A program made the translations under genes and the position numbers. Of a DNA stretch of 64,000 bases, positions 16,346 to 25,463 are shown piece after piece (within the stretch, counting starts at the first letter, position 1; every line of letters begins with the position of its first letter). The notes below the pieces were generated by a model. It was given only the letters and a program-made list of their open reading frames with translations. It had not been told where the DNA came from and did not search any database. The stretch covers positions 620,001-684,000 of the forward strand of contig NZ_PYFP01000001.1 in NCBI RefSeq assembly GCF_003056055.1. The letters are read 5' to 3'. Source of the DNA: Glaciimonas sp. PCH181. GTDB taxonomy: Bacteria > Pseudomonadota > Gammaproteobacteria > Burkholderiales > Burkholderiaceae_D.

Positions 16346-18940
16346 ATGACGCGTCCCGATCCGCTGAAAATCTACAAAACCAAACGCGACTTCACCAAAA
16401 CTTCAGAGCCGGAGGACGGCGGCGCTGCCAATCAGTCCGGCCTTGCGTTCGTGGTGCAGAAGCATTGGGCCTCTCATTTGCATTACGACGTGCGCCTGGA
16501 ATTTGAGGGCACTATGCGCAGTTGGGCAGTCCCAAAGGGGCCGAGTTATGACCCGAAAGATAAGCGCATGGCTGTGCAAGTAGAAGATCATCCCATCGCT
16601 TATAACAGCTTCGAAGGTAAAATTCCTGCTAAGCAATATGGCGCGGGAAAAGTCATCATTTGGGACAAAGGAACGTGGCAACCTTTGGAGGATCCTTCAC
16701 AGGGATTGCGCGACGGCAATCTTAAATTCACGCTGAATGGCTATAAATTGCATGGTCATTGGGCGCTGATTCGGATGAAGAGCAGAAGCGACAAAGACAA
16801 TCCAAAGAAGCCGACATGGTTGCTGATCAAGGAAAAAGACGATTTTGCACGACCTGCTGTGGCGTATAGCGTGGTGGATGAAATGCCGGATAGTGTTGCT
16901 CAACTGGGTGCGTCAACGTCGGCCGCAAAGCCTAAAAGTAAGCTGATCACAAAGGCCAAGTCCGGTACGCACACCGCAACCGTTGACAAAACGACGAAGT
17001 CCGGACCTTCAACTAAAAAAAATAAGTCTGATACGCCATCGCAGACCGTTCCCGCAGGTGCGGTCAAGGCCGCGTTGCCGTCAAAACTGACACCGCAATT
17101 AGCCACCTTGGTGGATAAGCCGCCAACGGCGTCTTCCGAATGGTTATATGAAATCAAGTACGACGGCTATCGTTTGCTGGCCCGTGTGCAAGGCAAAAAA
17201 ATTGTTTTGATGACGCGCAATGGTAACGACTGGACCGAAAAATTGCCCGTTTTAGCGGATGCATTGCGTGCTGCGGCACTTCCGGCAGGTTGGTACGACG
17301 GAGAAATCGTGATGCCGGATGAAAGCGGCATTCCCGACTTTCAGGCGTTACAAGGCGCATTCGATAGCCATAAAACTCAGAAAATTGTGTATTTTTTGTT
17401 TGACGTCCCTTTCTTTAATGGCTTCGATTTGCGACCGGTCCCGTTGGTATCGCGTAGAGCTTTGCTGCAATCGCTATTAAATAAGGATTTGCCGCCAACG
17501 ATTCGGTTCAGCGAATCGTTTGAGGCCAATGGCGAAGATATTGTCGCCTCAGCGTGCCGCCTGGGAATGGAGGGCGTTATTGGCAAAAAACGTGATGCGC
17601 CCTATGCAGAACGGCGTTCCCCTGACTGGATTAAGTTGAAGTGCAGCCATCGGCAAGAGTTTGTGATCGGCGGTTATACCGATCCGCAGGGAAGCCGGGC
17701 GGGAATCGGCGCTCTGTTACTCGGTGTACATGATGAGGACGGTAAATTGCGTTATGCGGGCAAGGTCGGCACAGGATTTGACGATAAAACGTTGCGCAGT
17801 CTACGAACGGCGCTGAATGCTATCCACGCCGAGCGTAGTCCGTTCACCGCCGTCAGCGATCTGCGGCCAGATGGTCATTGGGTAAAACCTAGGTTACTGG
17901 CTGAGGTGTCATTTGCCGAATGGACCCATAGCGGCCGGATTCGTCATGCTGTTTTCCATGGTTTGCGCAATGACAAGCCAGCCCGCAAGATCATTCGTGA
18001 GGTGCCAGTCCATCCCATCGGCGAAAAGGCGCCTTTAACGTCATTACCCCCGACGTTGAAAATCACCAGTCCCGAACGCGAAATCGACCCCAGCACCGGT
18101 ATTACGAAGATTGAATTGCTACGATTTTATGCGTTGGTTGCGCCGTTGATGATGCCGCATCTGCAAGGGCGTCCCGTATCTTTGGTGCGAGCGCCCGACG
18201 GCATCACAAAACAGCTGTTTTTTCAGAAGCATCTGGAAGTAGGGCAGATGGCGGGCGTGGCGCAGCTGTCAGAGAAGCTCGATCCCGACCATCCCCGTTT
18301 GCTGGAGATCGTCCGCCCGGAAGGCTTGCTATCGGCCGCGCAGATGAACGTGATCGAATTCCACACGTGGAACGCGATCAAGACATCCATCAACAAACCA
18401 GACCGCATGACATTCGATCTTGATCCCGGCGAAGGTGTCGAATGGGCTGCCGTGCAAGAGGCTGCATTACTGGTAAAAGCTTTACTCGACCAGCTAGGAT
18501 TGAAATCTTTTGTTAAGACCAGTGGCGGTAAGGGTTTTCATGTGGTGGTGCCGTTAGCGAAACAGCTTGGCTGGGACGTGGTAAAGGGGTTTTCGCATGC
18601 GATAGTGGCGCATTTGGTGGGTGTTTTTCCGCTGCGGTTTGTGGTCAAAAGCGGCCCACGTAATCGCGTCGGCAAGATATTTGTGGATTATCTTCGTAAT
18701 GGTTTTGGCGCAACGACGGTATGCGCCTGGTCAGCTCGCGCAAGGCCGGGGCTGGGCGTTTCTGTGCCGATTGAATGGGACGAAGTGCAAAGTATTCACA
18801 GCGCGGCGCATTGGACGGTCGCTAATATTCATACGCGGCTTGATCGCGGTAATACGCCTTGGGATGCTTACGCTTCGACCGTGCAACGCTTAACTTCTCC
18901 TATGAAGATGTTGAATTTTAAGCCTGAGAGGTTAGATTGA
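16346..18940 (+). CDS. ligD: Multifunctional DNA ligase D (PE-LIG-POL)
   Basis: 864-residue NHEJ enzyme with three domains in the order phosphoesterase (about 15-160, HWASHLHYDVRLE with the metal/catalytic His residues), ATP-dependent ligase (about 240-540, nucleotidyl-transfer K271 in EIKYDGYRL, then DGEIV and EGVIGKK) and archaeo-eukaryotic primase-type polymerase (about 570-860, catalytic D691 and D693 in FDLDPGEG). A Lys/Ser/Thr-rich linker spans 165-240. The order and length match Pseudomonas LigD. It works with Ku to trim, fill and seal double-strand breaks. Confidence 0.96.
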   Translation: MTRPDPLKIYKTKRDFTKTSEPEDGGAANQSGLAFVVQKHWASHLHYDVRLEFEGTMRSWAVPKGPSYDPKDKRMAVQVEDHPIAYNSFEGKIPAKQYGAGKVIIWDKGTWQPLEDPSQGLRDGNLKFTLNGYKLHGHWALIRMKSRSDKDNPKKPTWLLIKEKDDFARPAVAYSVVDEMPDSVAQLGASTSAAKPKSKLITKAKSGTHTATVDKTTKSGPSTKKNKSDTPSQTVPAGAVKAALPSKLTPQLATLVDKPPTASSEWLYEIKYDGYRLLARVQGKKIVLMTRNGNDWTEKLPVLADALRAAALPAGWYDGEIVMPDESGIPDFQALQGAFDSHKTQKIVYFLFDVPFFNGFDLRPVPLVSRRALLQSLLNKDLPPTIRFSESFEANGEDIVASACRLGMEGVIGKKRDAPYAERRSPDWIKLKCSHRQEFVIGGYTDPQGSRAGIGALLLGVHDEDGKLRYAGKVGTGFDDKTLRSLRTALNAIHAERSPFTAVSDLRPDGHWVKPRLLAEVSFAEWTHSGRIRHAVFHGLRNDKPARKIIREVPVHPIGEKAPLTSLPPTLKITSPEREIDPSTGITKIELLRFYALVAPLMMPHLQGRPVSLVRAPDGITKQLFFQKHLEVGQMAGVAQLSEKLDPDHPRLLEIVRPEGLLSAAQMNVIEFHTWNAIKTSINKPDRMTFDLDPGEGVEWAAVQEAALLVKALLDQLGLKSFVKTSGGKGFHVVVPLAKQLGWDVVKGFSHAIVAHLVGVFPLRFVVKSGPRNRVGKIFVDYLRNGFGATTVCAWSARARPGLGVSVPIEWDEVQSIHSAAHWTVANIHTRLDRGNTPWDAYASTVQRLTSPMKMLNFKPERLD

Positions 18941-19106
18941 AATCGGATTTATCGATGTTATTCGGCATTTATATTTGTTTCATTTAAGGTAATTTTTTGC
19001 GTAAACGAGACAAATCCATGGGAGTATAATTTTTACTGTATATTTATACAGTTGTTATGGTAAGCTTTGATTTCATTGTTGATGATTTCTGAGGGGATTT
19101 CTTACT

Positions 19107-19418
19107 ATGGCAAACTTTAACTCCGTTGGCGCTGGGTACGACTTTAATGACGTGCCTGCAGCGATTGTGCTTCAAATCGGTGGTCGGGAAATATCGATTT
19201 GTCGTGATTATCGCAAACGTTATTACACACCCAATCCGTTAATTGAGTTACGCACCAGCCTAGCGTCCGGCTATCTTGAAGTGTTGCTGCTGCGTATGTG
19301 GGTTATCCGATTATGTGAAGCGCGGTCCTTGAGCAGACGCGGTGCGCAGCAACCCTTGCTATCCATGCATGATTCTCGTCAGGCCCAATTACAATCACCT
19401 ATGGCGAAAAACGACTAA
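19107..19418 (+). CDS. Small hypothetical protein
   Basis: 103 residues, not recognised. A GAGGGG RBS sits 10-15 bases upstream of the ATG. The N-terminal half reads as a folded domain (AAIVLQIGGREISICRDYRKRYY); the C-terminus is polar. No signal peptide or membrane segment. It lies between ligD and the FAN1-type nuclease on the same strand, with an AT-rich leader of about 165 bases that could hold a promoter (TATTTATACAGTT region). It may be co-transcribed with the nuclease-helicase pair; function unknown. Confidence 0.5.
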   Translation: MANFNSVGAGYDFNDVPAAIVLQIGGREISICRDYRKRYYTPNPLIELRTSLASGYLEVLLLRMWVIRLCEARSLSRRGAQQPLLSMHDSRQAQLQSPMAKND

Positions 19419-19454
19419 GTGTAAGTCTGTCGGATCCTTCATTCACCTGTCGAA

Positions 19455-21155
19455 ATGCCTAATTTGATCGAAAATCGCTTTTACTATCTTGACAATTTTC
19501 AGCTCGTTTTGAATTGGGTCGATCAGCGCTACAGCGATCTCCTTATCGATGAGGAACAAGCGTTTATCCGTGACTTTTCATCATTGCCGCAGGTATCCCA
19601 GGCATTGTTGGTCAGAATGGTGATGCGAAAAGGGAAGTTATTTCGATCAAGTAAATTGGTCTACGACGAAATAGGGTCGTTAGGCGCAGCAGTGGCGCCG
19701 CTGGTTGCGCTGGGATGGGTAGATAACAACCCCTTTCTCAGCGTCGACGATTTGTTTGTTCTACTGAAAAAGACAGAAATACCCCATATTTTTGGGCGAA
19801 CGCTGCCAAAAAAGTCGGCAAAAAAATCAAGCCAGTTAGAAGCGCTACGAAAAGAGATGCGGGAAATTAGCGAAGATGGCGATATCAGTGATATTCACCC
19901 ATTTTCCGTTTGGTGGCCCAATGCGACCGAATGCGTCTATCAAGTCAAAGTATGCACAATCTGCGACCATCTCAGATTGTTATTTTTTGGCAATTTACGT
20001 CAGAGCTGGACGGAGTTCGTACTCGCCGATCTGGGCATATTTCAATACGAAAAAGTGGCATTTTCATCCACATCGCGAGGATTTCAGAAGCGCCAGGAAA
20101 TTGAAGACTACTGCCATCTTTTTCAATGTCGAGAACGATTCCAACAAGGCGAGAGTGCCGATGCCGTCATCAACGATATCCCCGCGCAAGCATATGACAG
20201 TCTTTTGTTGGAAGAACGGCGTACCAGATTACTATTCCAGATTGCACAGCATTACGAGAAAAGCGAAGATCTGGTCAATGCGCTGACTGTCTATGCCCTA
20301 AGTAATTATCAGGGCGCGCGTATTCGTACCATCAGGATAATGGAACGCCGCGGGCAACTTGAAGCAGCTTTCAAACTGGCAAAAATCGCAGAATACGCGC
20401 CTGAAAACGAAGAAGAAAAACAGCGTTTATTACGGGTCATCCCTAGGTTAATGCGACAACTTGGTCATCCCAAAGAAGCTGTTGCAAGTCGGGTGCTGCT
20501 CAACAAAATGACGTTGACATTACAGAAGCCATCGCAGCAAGAATCAGTGGAAGAGCTGGCAAGAGAATATTTGCAGCTGGCAAACGCACCGCAAAACGCA
20601 CAAGTACATTACGTCGAGAATGGGTTAATCAATTCCCTTTTTGGATTGCTATGCTGGGACGTTATCTTTACGCCTATACCGAATGCCTTTTTTCATCCTT
20701 TTCACACCGGGCCAGCTGATTTATACAGCGCCGATTTTTACCGTCGGCGGGAACCACAGTTTAAGGCGAGTTTGCAGCAACTGGACTCTGATCAGTATGC
20801 CGAAACGATCCGCCAGCGCTTCCATGAAAAAAAAGGGATTCAATCACCGTTTGTATTCTGGGATGTGCTGACCGCAGAGTTACTGGAGCTTGCGTTGCTG
20901 TGCGTGCCAGCGCATCATTTGAAATGCTGGTTTGAGCGAATTTTGCTAGATATCAAGGCAAACCGCGCCGGTATTCCGGATTTAATTCAGTTCTGGCCAG
21001 AGCGAAAACAATATCGACTGATTGAAGTAAAAGGGCCCGGCGATCGCTTACAAGATAATCAACTACGTTGGTTTGACTATTTTAGTAAACACAATATGCC
21101 TGCCGCAGTGTGTTATGTCGAATGGACGAAGGAGCTCGAATGCAAGGTGGGGTGA
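19455..21155 (+). CDS. FAN1-type structure-specific nuclease (VRR-NUC domain)
   Basis: 566 residues. The N-terminal half resembles the SAP-like/winged-helix region of FAN1 (ALLVRMVMRKGKLFRSSKL), the middle is helical and TPR-like (RTRLLFQIAQHYEKSEDLVNALTVY region), and the C-terminus is a VRR-NUC domain, a PD-(D/E)XK fold. Its catalytic residues are seen in GIPDLIQFW and RLIEVKGPGDRLQDNQ (about residues 505-540). FAN1 enzymes cut flap and crosslink-repair intermediates. Its end overlaps the helicase gene by 16 bases, so the two are translationally coupled. Confidence 0.92.
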   Translation: MPNLIENRFYYLDNFQLVLNWVDQRYSDLLIDEEQAFIRDFSSLPQVSQALLVRMVMRKGKLFRSSKLVYDEIGSLGAAVAPLVALGWVDNNPFLSVDDLFVLLKKTEIPHIFGRTLPKKSAKKSSQLEALRKEMREISEDGDISDIHPFSVWWPNATECVYQVKVCTICDHLRLLFFGNLRQSWTEFVLADLGIFQYEKVAFSSTSRGFQKRQEIEDYCHLFQCRERFQQGESADAVINDIPAQAYDSLLLEERRTRLLFQIAQHYEKSEDLVNALTVYALSNYQGARIRTIRIMERRGQLEAAFKLAKIAEYAPENEEEKQRLLRVIPRLMRQLGHPKEAVASRVLLNKMTLTLQKPSQQESVEELAREYLQLANAPQNAQVHYVENGLINSLFGLLCWDVIFTPIPNAFFHPFHTGPADLYSADFYRRREPQFKASLQQLDSDQYAETIRQRFHEKKGIQSPFVFWDVLTAELLELALLCVPAHHLKCWFERILLDIKANRAGIPDLIQFWPERKQYRLIEVKGPGDRLQDNQLRWFDYFSKHNMPAAVCYVEWTKELECKVG

Positions 21156-23536
21156 AATACAAGGTCGCCGTCCGCGACCTCTGCGAATTCACTGCAAAAG
21201 AAGGGGATCTCGATCTCCGTTTCACACCATCGCCCACGGCGCAGGAGGGGATTGCTGGTCATGCCATCATCCGGTCTCGTCGGGTTGCCGCCGCCGTAAT
21301 TGGCGCTGAAAGCTATCAGGCGGAAATAACACTTACTGGCGACATGCAGAATTTGCGCGTTGTCGGTCGCGCCGATGGCTATAATCCAGCGCAAAATCAA
21401 TTAGAAGAATACAAGACATTTCGAGGCGATCTGAACCGGATGCCCGACAATCATCGCCAGTTACATTGGGCCCAAACAAAAATTTACGGCTGGTTGTTAT
21501 GCCAAAAGTATGAACTCTCTGAATTGCGGGTGGCGTTGGTATATTTTGATATCGCCAGCGAACAGGAAACGGTGCTGGTGCAAGCCTATTCTGCCGCTGC
21601 GCTGAAGGGATTTTTTGAAGAGCAATGCGAACGATTTTTGGCATGGTCGGCGCATGAGTTAGCGCATCGTGCCGCACGCGATCAGGCGCTAACGGCTTTG
21701 CAGTTTCCTCATGCCGATTTTCGCCCCGGTCAGCGCGCATTGGCTGAGGACGTCTATAGAGCGACGACCAGCGGACGATGCTTGATGGTGCAAGCGCCAA
21801 CCGGCATCGGCAAAACCATCGGCACAATATTTCCAACCCTTAAAGCATGGCCCCGGCAGGGCCTGGATAAACTATTTTTCCTTGCGGCTAAAACGTCTGG
21901 TCGTCGTCTGGCACTAGAAGCCATCACACTAATCGACAAAAGCGCGCCCACTTTACCGTTACGTGTGCTGGAGCTGGTAGCCCGAGACAAAGCCTGCGAA
22001 CATCCCGATAAGGCCTGTCACGGCGATTCTTGCCCACTCGCTAAAGGTTTTTACGATCGATTGCCGATGGCGCGCAAAGCAGCGGTCACGATAGGTTTGA
22101 TGGATAAGGCCGCGCTAAGAACGGTGGCGCTGGAACATCAGATATGTCCCTATTATTTAAGTCAGGATATGGTCCGCTGGAGCGATATTGTCGTCGGCGA
22201 CTATAACTATTATTTCGACCTCAACGCCATGCTGTACGGCCTCACCGTTGCCAATCAATGGCAAGTCACGGTGCTGGTGGACGAAGCGCACGATCTGGTG
22301 GAACGGGCGCGGAAAATGTATACCGCCGAGTTGGACCAGATCGGTTTCAATATCGTGCGTCGCTCTGCACCGGCTGAGATAAAAAAATCCCTCGATAAAC
22401 TTAATCGTCAATGGAATAGTTTAAACAAAAGTCAGAATGCGTCTTATCAGGTTTATCCAGTTATTCCCGCCGCTTTTAGTCATGCGCTGCAGCAAGCTAT
22501 CAATACAATTTCCCTTTATTTAAATGAAAATCCAATAGAGACTGGGTCGCGGCTACTGCATTATTATTTTGATATGCTGCATTTCGCGCATCTTATTGCA
22601 TTGTTCGACTCTGCATCCCAATCTAAATCGGAATCTACGTCCGAATCACATTTAGATGTAGATGTGCAGGAAGATATTCATCCCCCAGCGCCTTCGTTAT
22701 GCGATATCACGAAGGCTGCGCAAAATTCCTCTTCATCGAAAGGCCAGGAAACCGTCATCTGCCTCCGCAATATTATCCCCGCACCTTTCCTTGCCCAGCG
22801 TTTTGCCTCTGCGCGTTCGGTTGTCTTATTTTCGGCAACATTAACGCCGTCACATTTTTATAGCGATACGCTTGGACTACCCGCCGATACGGCATGGATA
22901 GACGTGCAATCGCCTTTTAGTGCTGATCAATTGTCTGTCAACATTGTCAGCAATATTTCTACCCGTTATCAAGACCGCGCAAAATCGATTGCGCCGATCG
23001 TTGCATTGATTGCACGTGAGTACACAACGATGCCAGGAAATTATCTGGCTTTTTTTAGTAGTTTTGAATATCTGCAGCAAGTCGTTGATCGGTTCAGTGC
23101 ACAGAACCCGGAAATGCCAATTTGGGTGCAATCGCGGCGGATGGACGAGCAGGAACGTGAACATTTTTTGGCTAATTTTTCAGCGACTAGTCAGGGCATC
23201 GGCTTTGCGGTGCTGGGCGGGGCGTTTGCTGAGGGAATTGATCTTCCCGGCAAATCTTTAATCGGCGCGTTTATTGCCACCTTGGGTCTGCCGCCTTTAA
23301 ATCCTGTGAATAACCACATGATGCAGTGCATGAATGCAACGTTCAGCGCGGCGGTGGGGTATGACTACACTTACTTGTTTCCCGGAATTCGCAAAGTGGT
23401 GCAAGCGGCCGGGCGGGTAATTCGTACGCAGTCGGATCAGGGCGTTGTTTATTTAATGGATGATCGGTTTGCGCGACCCGATGTTGTGCGTCTATTGCCG
23501 AGCTGGTGGAAAGTTGAATCACCAGTGAAATACTGA
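21140..23536 (+). CDS. Predicted PD-(D/E)XK nuclease fused to Rad3/DinG-like Fe-S helicase
   Basis: 798 residues from the ATG at 21140, chosen for its AAGGAGCT RBS. The N-terminal 150 residues look like a Cas4/RecB-type nuclease: GRADG (about 77-81), LEEYKT (about 87-92) and QTKIYGWLL (about 112-120) fit the D-ExK-QxxxY pattern. Next is a superfamily 2 XPD/DinG-type helicase: Walker A APTGIGKT (about 215-222), DEAH (about 379-382), four cysteines between about 286 and 336 likely binding an Fe-S cluster, VVLFSATLTP and a late GRVIRTQSD motif VI. It overlaps the FAN1-type gene, suggesting the two act together on branched or crosslinked DNA. Confidence 0.9.
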   Translation: MQGGVKYKVAVRDLCEFTAKEGDLDLRFTPSPTAQEGIAGHAIIRSRRVAAAVIGAESYQAEITLTGDMQNLRVVGRADGYNPAQNQLEEYKTFRGDLNRMPDNHRQLHWAQTKIYGWLLCQKYELSELRVALVYFDIASEQETVLVQAYSAAALKGFFEEQCERFLAWSAHELAHRAARDQALTALQFPHADFRPGQRALAEDVYRATTSGRCLMVQAPTGIGKTIGTIFPTLKAWPRQGLDKLFFLAAKTSGRRLALEAITLIDKSAPTLPLRVLELVARDKACEHPDKACHGDSCPLAKGFYDRLPMARKAAVTIGLMDKAALRTVALEHQICPYYLSQDMVRWSDIVVGDYNYYFDLNAMLYGLTVANQWQVTVLVDEAHDLVERARKMYTAELDQIGFNIVRRSAPAEIKKSLDKLNRQWNSLNKSQNASYQVYPVIPAAFSHALQQAINTISLYLNENPIETGSRLLHYYFDMLHFAHLIALFDSASQSKSESTSESHLDVDVQEDIHPPAPSLCDITKAAQNSSSSKGQETVICLRNIIPAPFLAQRFASARSVVLFSATLTPSHFYSDTLGLPADTAWIDVQSPFSADQLSVNIVSNISTRYQDRAKSIAPIVALIAREYTTMPGNYLAFFSSFEYLQQVVDRFSAQNPEMPIWVQSRRMDEQEREHFLANFSATSQGIGFAVLGGAFAEGIDLPGKSLIGAFIATLGLPPLNPVNNHMMQCMNATFSAAVGYDYTYLFPGIRKVVQAAGRVIRTQSDQGVVYLMDDRFARPDVVRLLPSWWKVESPVKY

Positions 23537-23876
23537 CGCGAGCGGTGTTCAGGCTTGCTCAAAATTACGCCAATACAGCTTTCTTCGACTTGCCTATAAA
23601 GCAATAAGTCCTGTAAAGTAACGAGAAAGTGGCAGTGCCGATTCTTGCATTCGCCCTCTGAATATAGAGCGATTCCACATTAGATTCGACGTAGCAATAC
23701 TCGTCTTTGAATATGCCGAATATTCCTCGCCTCTTGTGGAGCGCAGAGTCGCCATGAAATATCCGGTGCTCCTGTTCTTTGAACACAGATATTCAAATAC
23801 GTTTATACATTCGCTGATTTTGGGCTCTCTATCTTTGTAGTACTATTTTTTGTATTTCTCTTTTGCGAAAGAAAAA
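23537..23876. other. Intergenic region, no gene seen
   Basis: 340 bases between the helicase and the NRAMP-type transporter. A 73-codon minus-strand frame (23565-23786) shows no domain and no RBS, and is not called. No metal riboswitch could be recognised by eye. Confidence 0.5.
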
Positions 23877-25166
23877 ATGGAAAATGTCACAAAGAGCGAA
23901 ACGATAAAAGCTGCCGACAGTTCATGGATTAAAAAACTCGGCCCCGGATTGATTACCGGCGCTGCCGATGACGATCCAAGCGGCATTGCCACCTATTCTC
24001 AGGCGGGCGCGCAATTTGGTGTCAACATGTTATGGACGTTATGCCTAACCTATCCGTTAATGGTAGGCATTCAAATCATTAGCGCAAAAATAGGCCGCGT
24101 AAGTGGTCATGGCCTTGCCACTAACATTCGCAGACATTATCCCAAATGGCTTCTCTATAGCATTGTCAGTCTTTTGCTGATTGCCAATACGATTAATATC
24201 GCCGCCGATATTGCCGCAATGGGAGATGCATTAAAATTACTGATTGGCGGCAATACGCATTTCTATGCGTTGTGCTTCGGGATTTTGTCGCTACTACTTC
24301 AGATTTTTATTCCCTATAGTCGTTATGTCAGGGTATTAAAATGGCTGACGCTGGCGTTACTAGCCTATGTCGCGACCGCCTTTGTTGTGCATGTCCCGTG
24401 GACCCAGACGATTAATAAAACATTTTATCCGGAGCTATCCTGGCGATCCGAATTCATTACTACCGTGGTGGCTATATTCGGGACAACTATTAGCCCCTAT
24501 CTCTTCTTCTGGCAAACCTCACAGGAGGTCGAAGATCAATTGGCTGATGCCAATGCCAAACCGCTCATTGATGCGCCAGAACAGGCACCGGAAAATTTTC
24601 GCCGGATAAAAATCGATACATTTATAGGCATGGGATTCTCTAATATTGTCGCGTATTTTATTATTCTCACTACGGCAGTAACACTCCACTCGCATGGCAT
24701 TACCAATATTCAGACTTCGGCGCAGGCTGCTTCCGCATTGCGGCCGATTGCGGGGGAGTTCGCTTTCTTATTATTCAGTGCAGGGATTATCGGGACAGGA
24801 CTTCTCGCCGTGCCGGTATTGGCCGGTTCCGCTGCGTATGCGCTGGCAGGTACGTTTCGCTGGAAGAACAGCCTCGAATTAAAACCCACGATGGCGAAAA
24901 AATTTTACAGCATTATCGCCATCTCGACTTTACTCGGCGTAGCACTTTGCTTTACGCCGCTGGATCCCATTAAAGCGCTGTATTGGAGCGCCGTGGTCAA
25001 TGGTGTTATCTCCGTCCCGATAATGTGCGTGATGATGTTAATGGCAGCACGGTCAGACATTATGGGGACGTTCGTCATTAGTCTGCGATTAAAGGCCTTA
25101 GGCTGGATTTGCACCGGCGTTATGGCCGTTGCAGTTGTGGCCATGTTTTGTACCATTGGACAATAA
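23877..25166 (+). CDS. NRAMP-family divalent metal transporter, divergent motif set
   Basis: 429-residue inner-membrane protein with about 11 hydrophobic helices. The NRAMP fold is clear from KLGPGLITGAADDDPSGIATYSQAG (first helix) and the TM6-like GTTISPYLFFWQTSQEVED. In classical manganese/iron carriers these two sites read DPGN and MPH; here they are DPSG and SPY, so the metal-binding Met is absent. It may carry another ion, as NRAMP-related magnesium carriers do, but the ligand is not known. The ATG at 23877 is preferred over a TTG at 23850; both have weak RBS. Confidence 0.88.
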   Translation: MENVTKSETIKAADSSWIKKLGPGLITGAADDDPSGIATYSQAGAQFGVNMLWTLCLTYPLMVGIQIISAKIGRVSGHGLATNIRRHYPKWLLYSIVSLLLIANTINIAADIAAMGDALKLLIGGNTHFYALCFGILSLLLQIFIPYSRYVRVLKWLTLALLAYVATAFVVHVPWTQTINKTFYPELSWRSEFITTVVAIFGTTISPYLFFWQTSQEVEDQLADANAKPLIDAPEQAPENFRRIKIDTFIGMGFSNIVAYFIILTTAVTLHSHGITNIQTSAQAASALRPIAGEFAFLLFSAGIIGTGLLAVPVLAGSAAYALAGTFRWKNSLELKPTMAKKFYSIIAISTLLGVALCFTPLDPIKALYWSAVVNGVISVPIMCVMMLMAARSDIMGTFVISLRLKALGWICTGVMAVAVVAMFCTIGQ

Positions 25167-25463
25167 TCTTTTACCCACCATTTTTACGGCTGTGCATTCC
25201 CATATATATTCTTTTTATTCGGCACTATTTCTCTGGTGAATCCCTTTGCAGCATCATGTGCTTTCGCTATTTCCTACATGAAAATCAGTGTTTCACCGAT
25301 ATCTGACAGCAGCTTCGGATATTACGATTTATACATCGAATGAAATGTTAAATCTCATCGATTTGATTATTTAAACGCTTATGTCGACGTGTGAATGCGG
25401 GAGTAAGCAGCATTTGTCGAAGGCATGATGCAACTTTTATATGGCGATACAGGAGAAATTTAT

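Noticed and set aside
23565..23786. 73-codon minus-strand frame upstream of the NRAMP-type gene
   Set aside because: No start signal, no domain; left as intergenic.
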